NCBI RefSeq assembly: GCF_000262465.1 | Contig: NZ_CM001489.1 | Coordinates: 7,361,585-7,406,646, forward strand | Source of the DNA: Frankia sp. QA3 | Lineage (GTDB): Bacteria > Actinomycetota > Actinomycetes > Frankiales > Frankiaceae | Direction: 5' to 3' | Length of the DNA stretch: 45,062 nt | Shown here: positions 31,273 through 39,913 of the stretch, piece by piece | Position numbering within the stretch: position 1 is the stretch's first letter | How the letters are laid out: each line of letters opens with the position of its first letter | Notes under the pieces: model-generated | What the model was told of the DNA's origin: nothing | Databases searched by the model: none | What the model saw: only the letters and a program-made list of their open reading frames with translations | Made by a program: the position numbers and the translations under genes

Positions 31273-32631
31273 ATGGACAAACAGCAGGAGTTCGTTCTAC
31301 GGACTCTGGAGGAGCGGGACATCCGCTTCGTTCGGCTCTGGTTCACCGACGTGCTCGGCTACCTGAAATCTGTGGAGATCGCGCCCGCCGAGCTCGAGGG
31401 CGCGCTCGCCGAGGGCATCGGTTTCGACGGTTCCGCGATCGAGGGCTTTGCGCGGGTGCACGAGGCCGACATGCTGGCCCGGCCGGACCCGTCCACGTTC
31501 CAGGTGCTTCCGTGGCGCGGTGAGCATCCGCTCACCGCGCGGATGTTCTGTGACCTGATCATGCCGGATGGGGCGCCGGCCGCCGCGGACTCGCGGTGGG
31601 TGCTGCGCCGCACCCTGGCCCGGGCGGCGGATGCGGGCTTCACCTTCTACACGCATCCCGAGATCGAGTTCTTCCTGCTCAAGGAGCCGCCGAAGCGCGG
31701 TGGGCCGATGCCGGCGCCGGTCGACGAGTCGGGCTACTTCGACCTCACGCCGAACGACATCAGCCATGACTTCCGCCAGCAGGCGATCAGCATGCTGGAG
31801 CGGCTGGGCATCTCGGTGGAGTTCAGCCATCACGAGGTCGCGCCCGGGCAGCAGGAGATCGACCTGCGTTACGCCGACGCCCTCACCATCGCTGACAACA
31901 TCATGACTTTCCGTCAGGTGGTGAAGGAGGTGGCGCTGCGGCAGGGAATCTATGCCACCTTCATGCCGAAGCCGTTCGGTGATCAGGCCGGTTCGGGCAT
32001 GCACACCCACCTGAGCCTTTTCGAGGGTGACCGCAACGCCTTTCACGACCCGACCGACGAATACCAGCTCTCGAAGGTCGCCAAGGCGTTCATCGCCGGT
32101 CTGCTCACGCACGCCGCGGAGATCACCGCGGTGACGAACCAGTGGGTGAACTCCTACAAGCGGCTCATCGGCGACCAGCGCCTCGGCGAGGTCCTGGAGG
32201 CGCCCGCCTACGTGTGCTGGGGCCACAACAACCGGTCGGCCCTGGTCCGGGTGCCGCTGTACAAGCTGCACAAGTCGCAGGCCACCCGGGTGGAGTTCCG
32301 GCTGCCGGACAGCGCGTGCAACCCGTACCTGACCTTCGCGCTGGTGCTGGCCGCCGGGCTGCGAGGTGTCCAGGGCGGTTACGATCTGCCCGCGCCGGCG
32401 GCCGACGACGTATGGACGCTCACCGACGTCCAGCGTCAGGAACGGGGGATCACCGCCCTGCCGGGCTCGCTGGCCGAGGCGATCACGGTGATGGAGCGCT
32501 CTTCGCTGGTGCGGGAGACCCTCGGCGACGAGCTGTTCGAGTTCTTCCTGCGGAACAAGCGGGCCGAGTGGCAGGACTACCGCCGGCAGGTGACACCGTT
32601 CGAGATCGACCGGTACCTGCCCGTGTTGTGA
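31273..32631 (+). CDS. glnA2: Glutamine synthetase-like protein GlnA2
   Basis: 452 residues. The N-terminus (MDKQQEFVLRTLEERDIRFV) and the location before glnE match the mycobacterial GlnA2 / Streptomyces SCO2241 group, members of which (SCO2241) have been shown to act as gamma-glutamylpolyamine synthetases. Catalytic blocks are intact: EIEFFLL, EFSHHEVAPGQQEIDLRY, GSGMHTHLSLF, NSYKRLI and VEFRLPD. At the GSI adenylylation loop (ADDVWTLTDVQRQERG) the Tyr is replaced by Trp381, so GlnE cannot adenylylate it there. The start has ggagg 4 nt upstream. The stop is 10 nt before the glnE start, so they form an operon. Whether the substrate is ammonia or a polyamine cannot be decided from this sequence. 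Confidence 0.92.
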   Translation: MDKQQEFVLRTLEERDIRFVRLWFTDVLGYLKSVEIAPAELEGALAEGIGFDGSAIEGFARVHEADMLARPDPSTFQVLPWRGEHPLTARMFCDLIMPDGAPAAADSRWVLRRTLARAADAGFTFYTHPEIEFFLLKEPPKRGGPMPAPVDESGYFDLTPNDISHDFRQQAISMLERLGISVEFSHHEVAPGQQEIDLRYADALTIADNIMTFRQVVKEVALRQGIYATFMPKPFGDQAGSGMHTHLSLFEGDRNAFHDPTDEYQLSKVAKAFIAGLLTHAAEITAVTNQWVNSYKRLIGDQRLGEVLEAPAYVCWGHNNRSALVRVPLYKLHKSQATRVEFRLPDSACNPYLTFALVLAAGLRGVQGGYDLPAPAADDVWTLTDVQRQERGITALPGSLAEAITVMERSSLVRETLGDELFEFFLRNKRAEWQDYRRQVTPFEIDRYLPVL

Positions 32632-32641
32632 GCGTGCCGCC

Positions 32642-35600
32642 ATGCGTGCCGAATGGCCGCGGGTCCCGGCCGTATCCGCCGCGCAGCCCGTGGCCGACCA
32701 TCCGCGCGGCAGCTCGGTAGGCGCCCAGCTCGCCCGGCTCGGCTTCAGCGACGTCGACCGGGTGGCGGCGACCATGGAACGGCTCGGCCTGCTCGGCGGG
32801 TCGGCGGCGCCGGCTGATCTCGAGCATCGGCCTGATCGCGAGCATCGGCCGGATGGGGAGGCCCGACTCGCGGTGAACGTCGTGGTCGGGGCGCTGGCCG
32901 CGGCGGCCGACCCCGACCTGGCCCTCGCCGCGCTGGACCGGCTCGTGGACGCGCTCGGCCCGGCCGACGGGCGGGGACTCGTCGCGGCCCTGGCCAGGCA
33001 CGCCGGGCTGCGCGAGCGGCTGTGCGCAGTGCTCGGCGCGAGCCGCGCGCTTGGTGATCATCTGGCCCGCCATCCTGCGGACTGGCGGGTGTTGCTGCCC
33101 GACGAACTGGTCGGCGCCCCACCGGATGCCGGCCGGGTGCGGGCGGCGCTGCTGCGCGCGGTCGGCGCGGACCCCGCCGACCGGGCGCCCCGCGCCGCCG
33201 ACGACCGGCCGGCGACCCTCGACGCGCTGCGCGTCGCCTACCGTCGGGCGCTGCTCGTCGTCGCCGCCCGGGACCTGACCGGCGCGGTGGCGCTGGACGA
33301 CGCCACCGCGGAGCTCGCCGACCTGGCCGGTTCGGCGCTCGACGCGGCGCTGGCGATCGCCCGCGCCGGCCTCGACCTGGACCTGCCCCCGGTCCGCCTA
33401 GCCGTCATCGGCATGGGCAAGTGCGGGGGCCGGGAGCTGAACTACGTCAGCGACGTCGACGTCCTGTTCGTCGCCGAGCCGGGGCGAGCCACCCCGCCGA
33501 CCGCGGCTGAGTCGGGCGGGGCGCAGCGCGGCCGGGACGGGCCCGGCGGCGAGGTGGCTGGTGGCGACGCGGCCGACGCGGAGGCGGCCCTGCGGGCGGC
33601 GACGCGGATGGCCGAGGGGCTGGTCCGCGCTGCGGGGCTGGTGACCTCCGCGGGCGCGTTGTTCCAGGTCGACGTCGGCCTGCGCCCGGAGGGCCGCGAC
33701 GGCGTCCTGGTGCGCACCCTCGACAGCCATCGCACCTACTACCGCCGCTGGGCCCGGACCTGGGAGTTCCAGGCGTTGCTCAAGGCCCGCCCGATCGCCG
33801 GCGACCTGGCACTCGGCGCCGAGTTCTGCGCCATGGTCGCGCCGCTGGTCTGGACCGCCGCCTCCCGGCCGGACTTCGTCGCCGACGTGCGGGCGATGCG
33901 GCGCCGGGTCGAGGCGACACTGTCGCGCGCGGAGTCGGAGCGCAACCTCAAGCTCGGCCCCGGCGGGCTGCGCGACGTCGAGTTCGCCGTCCAGCTCCTG
34001 CAGCTCGTCCACGGCCGGGTGGACGCGAAGCTGCGGGAGAGCTCGACGCTGGCCGCCCTCGACGGCCTCGCCCGCGGCGGGTACGTGGGCCGGCGTGACG
34101 CCGTCGACCTCGCCGAGGCGTACCGCTTCCTGCGCAACGCCGAGCACCGGCTCCAGCTTCAACGCCTGCGCCGGGTGCACAGCCTGCCCCGGGACCCGGG
34201 CGAGCTGCGCTGGCTCGCCCGGTCGATGGGGATGCGCACCGGCCAGGACTTCGCCGACGCCCACGCCCGGATCGTGCGCACCGTCCGGTCGCTGCACCAG
34301 AAGCTGTTCTACGCCCCGCTGCTGGAGGCGGTCGCCCGACTGTCGACCGAGGAGATCCGGCTGTCCCACGCCGAGGCGCAGCAGTGGCTCGCCGCGCTGG
34401 GATTCGCCGCCCCGGACCGCTCGCTGCGCCACATCGAGGCGCTGATCAGCGGGGTGAGCCGGACGGCCGCGATCCAGCGGCATCTGCTGCCGACGCTGCT
34501 GCCGACCCTCGCCGACGCGCCCGATCCCGACGCGGGCCTGCTGGCCTACCGCAGGGTCAGTGAGGCGCTCGGCCGCGCACCCTGGTACCTGCGGCTGCTA
34601 CGCGACTCCGCCGGCGCCGCCGACCGGCTCGCCCGGGTGCTCGCCTCCAGCCGGTACGTCGCCGACCTGATGACGAGGGCCCCCGAATCGGTCCGGCTGC
34701 TGCGTACCGAGGCCGACCTCGTCCCGGTGCCGCGGGAGACGCTCAGCCGAACGATGCTCGCGATCGCGAACCGCAACCCCGACTGGGAGGACGCCGTCGG
34801 CCGGGCCCGGGCGGTGCGCCGGGAGGAGCTGGTCCGGGTGGCCTGCGCGGACCTGCTCGGCCTGCTCGACGTCGCCGCGGTCGGGCGGGCCCTGGCCGAC
34901 GCCGCCGCCGCCACGGTCGCCGCCACGCTGCTCGTCGCGGAGCGCAGAATCGCCGGGGGTGATCCCGAATCCCTGCCGGCGCGGATCTCCGTCATCGCGA
35001 TGGGCCGGCTCGGCGGGGCGGAGATGTCCTACGGCAGCGACGCCGACGTCCTGTTCGTGCACGAGGCCAGACCGGGCCATTCGGCGCAGGAGGCGCACCG
35101 GGCCGCCGCCGAGGTGGTCGGGGAGCTGCACCGGCTCCTCGCCGTGCCCGGCCCGGATCCGGCGCTGCGGCTGGACACGACGCTGCGTCCGGAGGGCCGC
35201 AGCGGCGCGCTGTCACGCACCCTCGACGCCTACGACGCCTACTACCGCCGCTGGTCGCAGGACTGGGAGTCGCAGGCGCTGCTGCGGGCGCGGCCACTGG
35301 CGGGCGATCCCGGTCTTGCCTACCGGTTCTGCCGGCTTGCGGACACGGTGCGCTACCCGACGACGCTGCCGGCGACGGCGATCGACGAGATCATCCGGCT
35401 TCGCGGGCGGATGCGGCGCGAGCGGATCCCCCGCGGGGTCGATCCCACCCGCCATCTGAAGTTCGGCCCCGGGGGGCTCACCGACGTGGAGTGGGCGGTG
35501 CAGCTCCTCCAGCTGCGCCACGGCCGGCAGGTCCCGTCGCTGCGCACCACCTCGACGCTCGACGGCCTGCGGGCCGCGGTGGTCGCCGGGTTGCTCGGCG

Positions 35601-35854
35601 AGACCGAGGCGAGTGACCTCCAGTCGGCTTGGCTGTCGGCGTCGCGGCTGCGCAACGCGAGCACGCTCGCCGGCTGGCCGCGGCCGGACGTGATCCCGGA
35701 CCGCCCGGGGTCCCTGGAGGCGACGGCGCGGGCCGCGGGCTGGCCGGCCGACGGCGTCGGCGATCTGGTCGCCGAGCATCGGCGGCTGGCGACGCGGGCC
35801 CAGGCGGTGGTGGCGGACGTCTTCGCGCGCGAGCGAACCTCCGAGTTCGGCTGA
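32642..35854 (+). CDS. glnE: Bifunctional glutamine-synthetase adenylyltransferase/deadenylase
   Basis: 1070 residues. Two nucleotidyltransferase cores carry the G-x4-GG-x-E-x-x-x-x-SD-x-D signature: an N-terminal (deadenylylating) one at about 257 (GMGKCGGRELNYVSDVDVLF) and a C-terminal (adenylylating) one at about 786 (AMGRLGGAEMSYGSDADVLF). Helical regulatory sequence lies between them. Both cores keep their metal-binding Asp pairs. Residues about 280-320 are a Gly/Ala-rich insertion absent from shorter homologues. GlnE targets the Tyr of GSI (glnA in this window, Tyr402). Starts 10 nt after glnA2; the stop lies inside a 19-bp direct duplication. Confidence 0.96.
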   Translation: MRAEWPRVPAVSAAQPVADHPRGSSVGAQLARLGFSDVDRVAATMERLGLLGGSAAPADLEHRPDREHRPDGEARLAVNVVVGALAAAADPDLALAALDRLVDALGPADGRGLVAALARHAGLRERLCAVLGASRALGDHLARHPADWRVLLPDELVGAPPDAGRVRAALLRAVGADPADRAPRAADDRPATLDALRVAYRRALLVVAARDLTGAVALDDATAELADLAGSALDAALAIARAGLDLDLPPVRLAVIGMGKCGGRELNYVSDVDVLFVAEPGRATPPTAAESGGAQRGRDGPGGEVAGGDAADAEAALRAATRMAEGLVRAAGLVTSAGALFQVDVGLRPEGRDGVLVRTLDSHRTYYRRWARTWEFQALLKARPIAGDLALGAEFCAMVAPLVWTAASRPDFVADVRAMRRRVEATLSRAESERNLKLGPGGLRDVEFAVQLLQLVHGRVDAKLRESSTLAALDGLARGGYVGRRDAVDLAEAYRFLRNAEHRLQLQRLRRVHSLPRDPGELRWLARSMGMRTGQDFADAHARIVRTVRSLHQKLFYAPLLEAVARLSTEEIRLSHAEAQQWLAALGFAAPDRSLRHIEALISGVSRTAAIQRHLLPTLLPTLADAPDPDAGLLAYRRVSEALGRAPWYLRLLRDSAGAADRLARVLASSRYVADLMTRAPESVRLLRTEADLVPVPRETLSRTMLAIANRNPDWEDAVGRARAVRREELVRVACADLLGLLDVAAVGRALADAAAATVAATLLVAERRIAGGDPESLPARISVIAMGRLGGAEMSYGSDADVLFVHEARPGHSAQEAHRAAAEVVGELHRLLAVPGPDPALRLDTTLRPEGRSGALSRTLDAYDAYYRRWSQDWESQALLRARPLAGDPGLAYRFCRLADTVRYPTTLPATAIDEIIRLRGRMRRERIPRGVDPTRHLKFGPGGLTDVEWAVQLLQLRHGRQVPSLRTTSTLDGLRAAVVAGLLGETEASDLQSAWLSASRLRNASTLAGWPRPDVIPDRPGSLEATARAAGWPADGVGDLVAEHRRLATRAQAVVADVFARERTSEFG

Positions 35855-35875
35855 GCCCTCCGAGTTCGGCTGAGC
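35838..35875 (+). repeat. 19-bp direct duplication across the glnE stop
   Basis: cctccgagttcggctgagc occurs at 35838-35856 and 35857-35875. The glnE stop codon (tga at 35852-35854) is in the first copy, so the second copy is non-coding. Confidence 0.85.
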
Positions 35876-35950
35876 GCCGCCGCCCGGTCCCGCCCGCGTC
35901 TCGCTGGACGCTTGCGCCGGCGCGGACGAAATTGGCCCCCGGACGCCGAC

Positions 35951-35989
35951 AGGCCGGCCGTCCGAGGGCGAGTCTCGGCCGGCCGGCCT
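35951..35989. terminator. Convergent glnE/glnII terminator candidate
   Basis: aggccggccg (35951-35960) with cggccggcct (35980-35989), a 10-bp stem around a 19-nt loop, between convergent glnE and glnII. Confidence 0.45.
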
Positions 35990-36096
35990 TGTCACCTGCC
36001 ACCTCACGTCGCGGTGCGCACCGTTGCGTCGAACCGGGGGATCGGGGCGCCGGCGCTCCCCCGCGCGAGCGCCCCGGCCATGACGCGATGTCTGCC

Positions 36097-36172
36097 CAGC
36101 CGCGTCGATCTGCCTCAGCCGCGTCGATCTGCCTCAGCGGCGTCGGCTTGTCTCAGCAGCGCCGGACTGTTC
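36097..36172 (+). repeat. 19-bp tandem repeat, four copies
   Basis: Units start at 36097, 36116, 36135 and 36154 with cagccgcgtcgatctgcct as the type. The first two are identical; the last two are diverged. It ends 33 nt before the glnII stop codon. Confidence 0.8.
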
Positions 36173-36204
36173 AACCGGCGGTCTGGGCGGACGTGTCGGT
36201 CTGC

Positions 36205-37266
36205 TCAGACGCTCGCCTCGGCGGTCGCCGGAGCGGTCTGCGACGGCACGAACAGGGTCGGCTTGTCGCCGGCCAGGGCGCTGCAGCAGGTGTCGATCAT
36301 GAGCGCGGAGACCAGGTACGGGTCCATGTTCGCGTTCGGTCGACGGTCCTCCAGCCAGCCCTTCTTGGCCTTCTCGACGGCCCACGGGATGCGGATGGAG
36401 GCGCCGCGGTCGGACGCGCCCCAGGAGAACTTGTTCCAGGGGGCGGTCTCGTGCTTGCCGGTCAGCCGGTCCTGGATGCCGTTGCCGTAGTGGGTGACGT
36501 GCTCCAGGACGCGCGTGCCGAGCGCCTCGCAGCACGTGACGATGGCGTCCCAGCCCTCCATCGTCTGCTTGGTGGAGAAGTTGGTGTGCGCGCCGGCACC
36601 GTTCCAGTCACCGGGGATCGGCTTCGCGGCGAAGGACACCTCGACGCCGTAGTCCTCGGCGATCCGGTGGAGCAGCCAGCGGCCCAGCCAGATCTGGTCG
36701 CCGATGGCGGGCGCCGGCAGGACCCCGATCTGGAACTCCCACTGGCCCATCATGACCTCGGCGTTGGTGCCCTCGATGGCGAGGCCGGCGTCGAGGCACG
36801 CCTGGGTGTGCTTCTCGACGATCTCGCGACCGGGCATCTTCGAGCCGCCGACGCCGCAGTAGTACGGACCCTGCGGCGCGGGGTACCCGACTTCCGGCCA
36901 GCCGTACGGGCGGCCGTCCTTGAAGAAGGTGTACTCCTGCTCGATGCCGAACGCCGGCGACATGTCGGCGTACTTCTCGGCGACGGCGCGGGTGGCCGCC
37001 CGGGTGTTGGTCGGGTGGGGCGTGAAGTCGGTCAGCTCGACCTCGCACAGCACCAGGATGTTGTCGCCGCCCCGGATCGGGTCGGGCGTGACGAAGACGG
37101 GACGCAGCACGCAGTCCGAGTTCGATCCCGGCGCCTGGTTGGTGCTCGAGCCGTCGAAGCCCCAGATCTCCGGCTCCTTGCCGTCCTTGATGATGCGGGT
37201 CTTGCTGCGCATCAGCGGCTCGGGCTCGGTGCCGTCGATCCAGATGTACTCGGCCTGATAACTCAC
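36205..37266 (-). CDS. glnII: Eukaryote-type glutamine synthetase II
   Basis: 353 residues, the length of GSII, against about 470 for GSI. N-terminus AEYIWIDGTEPEPLMRSKTR; then EIWGFDGSSTNQAPGSNSDC, FGIEQEYTFFK, KPIPGDWNGAGAHTNFSTK, ETAPWNKFSWGASDRGASIR. GSII has no adenylylation loop. It provides heat-labile ammonia assimilation under nitrogen limitation in Frankia and rhizobia. The GTG start is supported by ggggag 6 nt upstream. It lies 450 bp downstream of glnA on the same strand but has its own promoter region with GlnR-type sites and a terminator between, so it is likely separately regulated. Confidence 0.97.
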   Translation of the reverse strand: MSYQAEYIWIDGTEPEPLMRSKTRIIKDGKEPEIWGFDGSSTNQAPGSNSDCVLRPVFVTPDPIRGGDNILVLCEVELTDFTPHPTNTRAATRAVAEKYADMSPAFGIEQEYTFFKDGRPYGWPEVGYPAPQGPYYCGVGGSKMPGREIVEKHTQACLDAGLAIEGTNAEVMMGQWEFQIGVLPAPAIGDQIWLGRWLLHRIAEDYGVEVSFAAKPIPGDWNGAGAHTNFSTKQTMEGWDAIVTCCEALGTRVLEHVTHYGNGIQDRLTGKHETAPWNKFSWGASDRGASIRIPWAVEKAKKGWLEDRRPNANMDPYLVSALMIDTCCSALAGDKPTLFVPSQTAPATAEASV

Positions 37267-37382
37267 TCAATACTCCCCGTGGTTGGTCCTGCACGTAACG
37301 GAGCGACTTCGTGATCGGCCTGGGGGAGGCCGACCCAGGCCGCGGTGGACGGGAGGGTTCGGTCGGAGCTTCGTCGGGCCCC

Positions 37383-37409
37383 GTTACCGCATCGTTCCGT
37401 GATTGTTAA
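37383..37409 (-). promoter_or_regulatory. GlnR-type sites upstream of glnII
   Basis: On the minus strand ttaac-N6-ggaac-N6-gtaac (half-sites at 37405-37409, 37394-37398, 37383-37387). The spacing is exact for the GlnR pattern gTnAc-N6-GaAAc-N6-gTnAc; two half-sites match in four of five bases and the third perfectly. It lies about 120-140 bp upstream of the glnII start. Confidence 0.6.
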
Positions 37410-37568
37410 TTCTTCGTCTCTGGTATGTCACAGATGGTATTGACGGCCGGACCTGGGCATTGCTTCGTCGATGCCGCCCGACCGGCCGTACCAAGGTGGT
37501 GGGAGCCGATTTTCCCCGCCTCGCCCAGATAGCACGGAGGATTTTGCTCGGATGCCGTCGGCGAACAT

Positions 37569-37607
37569 GCCCGAGGCCCCGTTCCGGTGCTGCTGGAACG
37601 GGGCCTC
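37569..37607 (-). terminator. glnA terminator
   Basis: A perfect 15-bp stem (37569-37583 with 37593-37607) around the loop ggtgctgct on the 3' side of glnA. It separates glnA transcripts from the glnII promoter region. Confidence 0.8.
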
Positions 37608-37716
37608 GGAGAGCGGCCGGCAGGAATTTCCGCCGGTTCTGGAGATGGTGCGCGCGGCGTCCCGGGCGCGCCGGGCGGGTGTTCCGACCGGGCTGCGCCG
37701 GGCGGGGCGCTGCCGG

Positions 37717-39141
37717 TCAGATGTCGTAGTAGAGGGTGAACTCGTACGGGTGCGGCCGGAGCCGGATGGCGTCGACCTCGTTGAGCCGCTTGTACTCCAG
37801 CCAGGTCTCGATCAGATCGGTGGTGAAGACGTCGCCCTCGCGGAGGAAATCGTTGTCGGCCTCGAGCGCGTCGAGCACCTTCTCCAGCGAACCGGGAACC
37901 TGCGGCACCGCGGCCAGCTCGTCCGGTGGGAGCTCGTAGAGGTCCTTGTCGATCGGGTCCGGCGGGTCAATCTTGTTGCGGATACCGTCCAGGCCCGCCA
38001 TGAGCATCGCGGCAAAGGCCAGGTACGGGTTGCAGCTCGGGTCCGGGACCCGGAACTCGACCCGCTTCGCCTTGGGCGAGTCGCCGCCGAGCGGGATGCG
38101 GCAGCACGCGGAGCGGTTGCGCGCCGAGTAGACGAGATTGACCGGCGCCTCGTAGCCGGGGACCAGCCGGCGGTAGGAGTTCGTGGTCGGGTTGGTGAAC
38201 GCGAGCAGCGCCGGCGCGTGGTGCAGCAGGCCGCCGATGTAGTAACGCGCGGTGTCGGACAGGCCGCCGTAGCCGTTGGGGCTGTAGAACAGCGGCTCGC
38301 CCTCCTTCCACAGGCTGGAGTGCACGTGCATGCCCGAGCCGTTGTCCTCGAACAGCGGCTTCGGCATGAAGGTGACGGTCTTGCCCCGGCTGCGGGCGAC
38401 GTTGCGGATGACGTACTTGTAGAGCATCAGGTTGTCCGCGGTCTTCAGCAACGTGTCGTAGCGGATGTCGATCTCCGCCTGCCCCGCGGTGCCCACCTCG
38501 TGGTGCTGCATCTCGACGGTGATTCCGGTCTCGTAGAGGACCCGGGTCATCTCCGAGCGGAGGTCCGTGAAATGGTCGGTCGGCGGGACCGGAAAATAGC
38601 CACCCTTGAACCGGGGCTTGTAACCGAGGTTGCCGCCCTCTTCCTTCCGGGCGGTGTTCCAGGCGGCCTCGACCGAGTCGACCTGGTGCATCGACCCGTA
38701 GGGGTTGTAGTCGTAGCGGACGTCGTCGAAGATGTAGAACTCCGCCTCGGGCCCGAAATAGGCCGTGTCGGCGATGCCGGTACCGCGCAGGTACGTCTCC
38801 GCCTTCTTGGCGATGTTGCGCGGGTCCCGGGAGTACTGCTCCTTCGTGATCGGGTCGTGGATGAAGAACGTCATCGCGAGGGTCTTGTGCTCACGGAACG
38901 GATCCACGAAGGCGGTCTGCGGGTCCGGCAGCAGCAGCATGTCGGACTCGTGAATGGCCTGAAACCCGCGAATCGAGGAGCCGTCGAACATCAGCCCGTC
39001 GGTGAAGACCGATTCAGCGAAGACCTGCGTCGGAATGGTGAAGTGCTGCATGATTCCGGGAAGATCACAGAATCGCACATCGATGAACTGCACGTCCTCG
39101 TCGCGGATGTAACGGAGCACGTCCTCGGCTTTTGTGAACAT
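37717..39141 (-). CDS. glnA: Glutamine synthetase I (adenylylatable)
   Basis: 474 residues, full length GSI-beta. It assimilates ammonia into glutamine. Motifs: LMFDGSSIRGFQ, YFGPEAEFYIF, TVEMQHHEVGTAGQAEIDIR, NGSGMHVHSSLW, TTNSYRRLVPGYEAP, RVEFRVPDPSCNPYLAF, and the adenylylation loop KDLYELPPDE with Tyr402. The start at 39141 has ggagg 5 nt upstream. A GlnR-type site lies about 100 bp upstream. The glnE product, encoded nearby, should adenylylate Tyr402. Confidence 0.97.
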   Translation of the reverse strand: MFTKAEDVLRYIRDEDVQFIDVRFCDLPGIMQHFTIPTQVFAESVFTDGLMFDGSSIRGFQAIHESDMLLLPDPQTAFVDPFREHKTLAMTFFIHDPITKEQYSRDPRNIAKKAETYLRGTGIADTAYFGPEAEFYIFDDVRYDYNPYGSMHQVDSVEAAWNTARKEEGGNLGYKPRFKGGYFPVPPTDHFTDLRSEMTRVLYETGITVEMQHHEVGTAGQAEIDIRYDTLLKTADNLMLYKYVIRNVARSRGKTVTFMPKPLFEDNGSGMHVHSSLWKEGEPLFYSPNGYGGLSDTARYYIGGLLHHAPALLAFTNPTTNSYRRLVPGYEAPVNLVYSARNRSACCRIPLGGDSPKAKRVEFRVPDPSCNPYLAFAAMLMAGLDGIRNKIDPPDPIDKDLYELPPDELAAVPQVPGSLEKVLDALEADNDFLREGDVFTTDLIETWLEYKRLNEVDAIRLRPHPYEFTLYYDI

Positions 39142-39229
39142 TCGTCCTCCAGCGTCCCGTCACGCTTCTCAAGCCTGTAGGTTACGTCATGTCGATGTGT
39201 CTTCGGCCATGCCCCGGTGGACCCGTGAC

Positions 39230-39256
39230 ATCACGAAGTCGTTTCGTTTATGTTAC
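39230..39256 (-). promoter_or_regulatory. GlnR-type sites upstream of glnA
   Basis: On the minus strand gtaac-N6-gaaac is a perfect match to gTnAc-N6-GaAAc (half-sites 39252-39256 and 39241-39245), then N6 and gtgat (39230-39234; four of five bases). It lies about 90-115 bp upstream of the glnA start. Confidence 0.7.
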
Positions 39257-39311
39257 AGGAGCGCACTTTATCACCCTTGGTGATCTGTTGGGTGCAACTT
39301 GGTGTGGCGGA

Positions 39312-39317
39312 TAAGCT
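39312..39317 (+). promoter_or_regulatory. -10 box for leaderless RDD gene
   Basis: TAAGCT, 6 nt, then the GTG at 39324. TTGGGT at 39288-39293 is a possible -35 box at 18-nt spacing. Confidence 0.45.
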
Positions 39318-39323
39318 TGCGTC

Positions 39324-39803
39324 GTGGGACGAGCACTTGGAGGCTGGCTCGAAGGGCCTGGTCTGCCCCGGGACACGCCGCCGGGCGTCCGCCTGGGGCT
39401 GCCGGCGGAGGGCCGAGGCTCGGTGGTGGGCTTCGGTCCGCGGCTGGGTGCCTACCTCATCGACGCGGTCGTGGCGAACCTGATCGTCGGCGTGCTGTAC
39501 CTGGCCGGGCTCGACTACGCCGGCGACGTACGCGGCCTGGCGATCTACCTGGTGTTCCTGCTGGAGGAGTTCATCCTCGTCGGCACCGGGGGCCAGACGA
39601 TCGGCATGCGGCTGCTGGGTATGCGGGTGATCCGGCTGCGCGACCGCGGCCGGCAGACCTGGCCGTGGATCGCGGTGCGCACGGCGCTGCTGGCGCTGCT
39701 CGTGCCCGTGTTCATCTGGGACCGTGACCAGCGCGGCCTGCATGACCGTGCGGCCGGGACCGTCGTGGTGCGCGACCCGGTCCGCGCGGACTCCGCCCGC
39801 TAG
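39324..39803 (+). CDS. RDD-family membrane protein
   Basis: 159 residues. A short hydrophilic arm (1-35) is followed by an RDD domain: Arg in GPRLGAYLIDAVVANLIVG, two to three membrane segments (IDAVVANLIVGVLYLAG, IYLVFLLEEFILVG, TALLALLVPVFIW), GQTIGMRLLGMRVIRL and the final Asp in LHDRAAGTVVV. Function of the family is not settled. Next to glnA in other actinobacteria too. The GTG start is set by the leaderless box. Confidence 0.9.
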   Translation: MGRALGGWLEGPGLPRDTPPGVRLGLPAEGRGSVVGFGPRLGAYLIDAVVANLIVGVLYLAGLDYAGDVRGLAIYLVFLLEEFILVGTGGQTIGMRLLGMRVIRLRDRGRQTWPWIAVRTALLALLVPVFIWDRDQRGLHDRAAGTVVVRDPVRADSAR

Positions 39804-39913
39804 CGCACGCCGGCCCGCCGGAGCGGCCGACTGGAGGGCTGATCCGGCGGGCCTGATCCGGGGCGCGGGCCTGGTGGGTCGGGTTTGGTCGGGTTTGGTC
39901 TGCGGTGCCCGCG

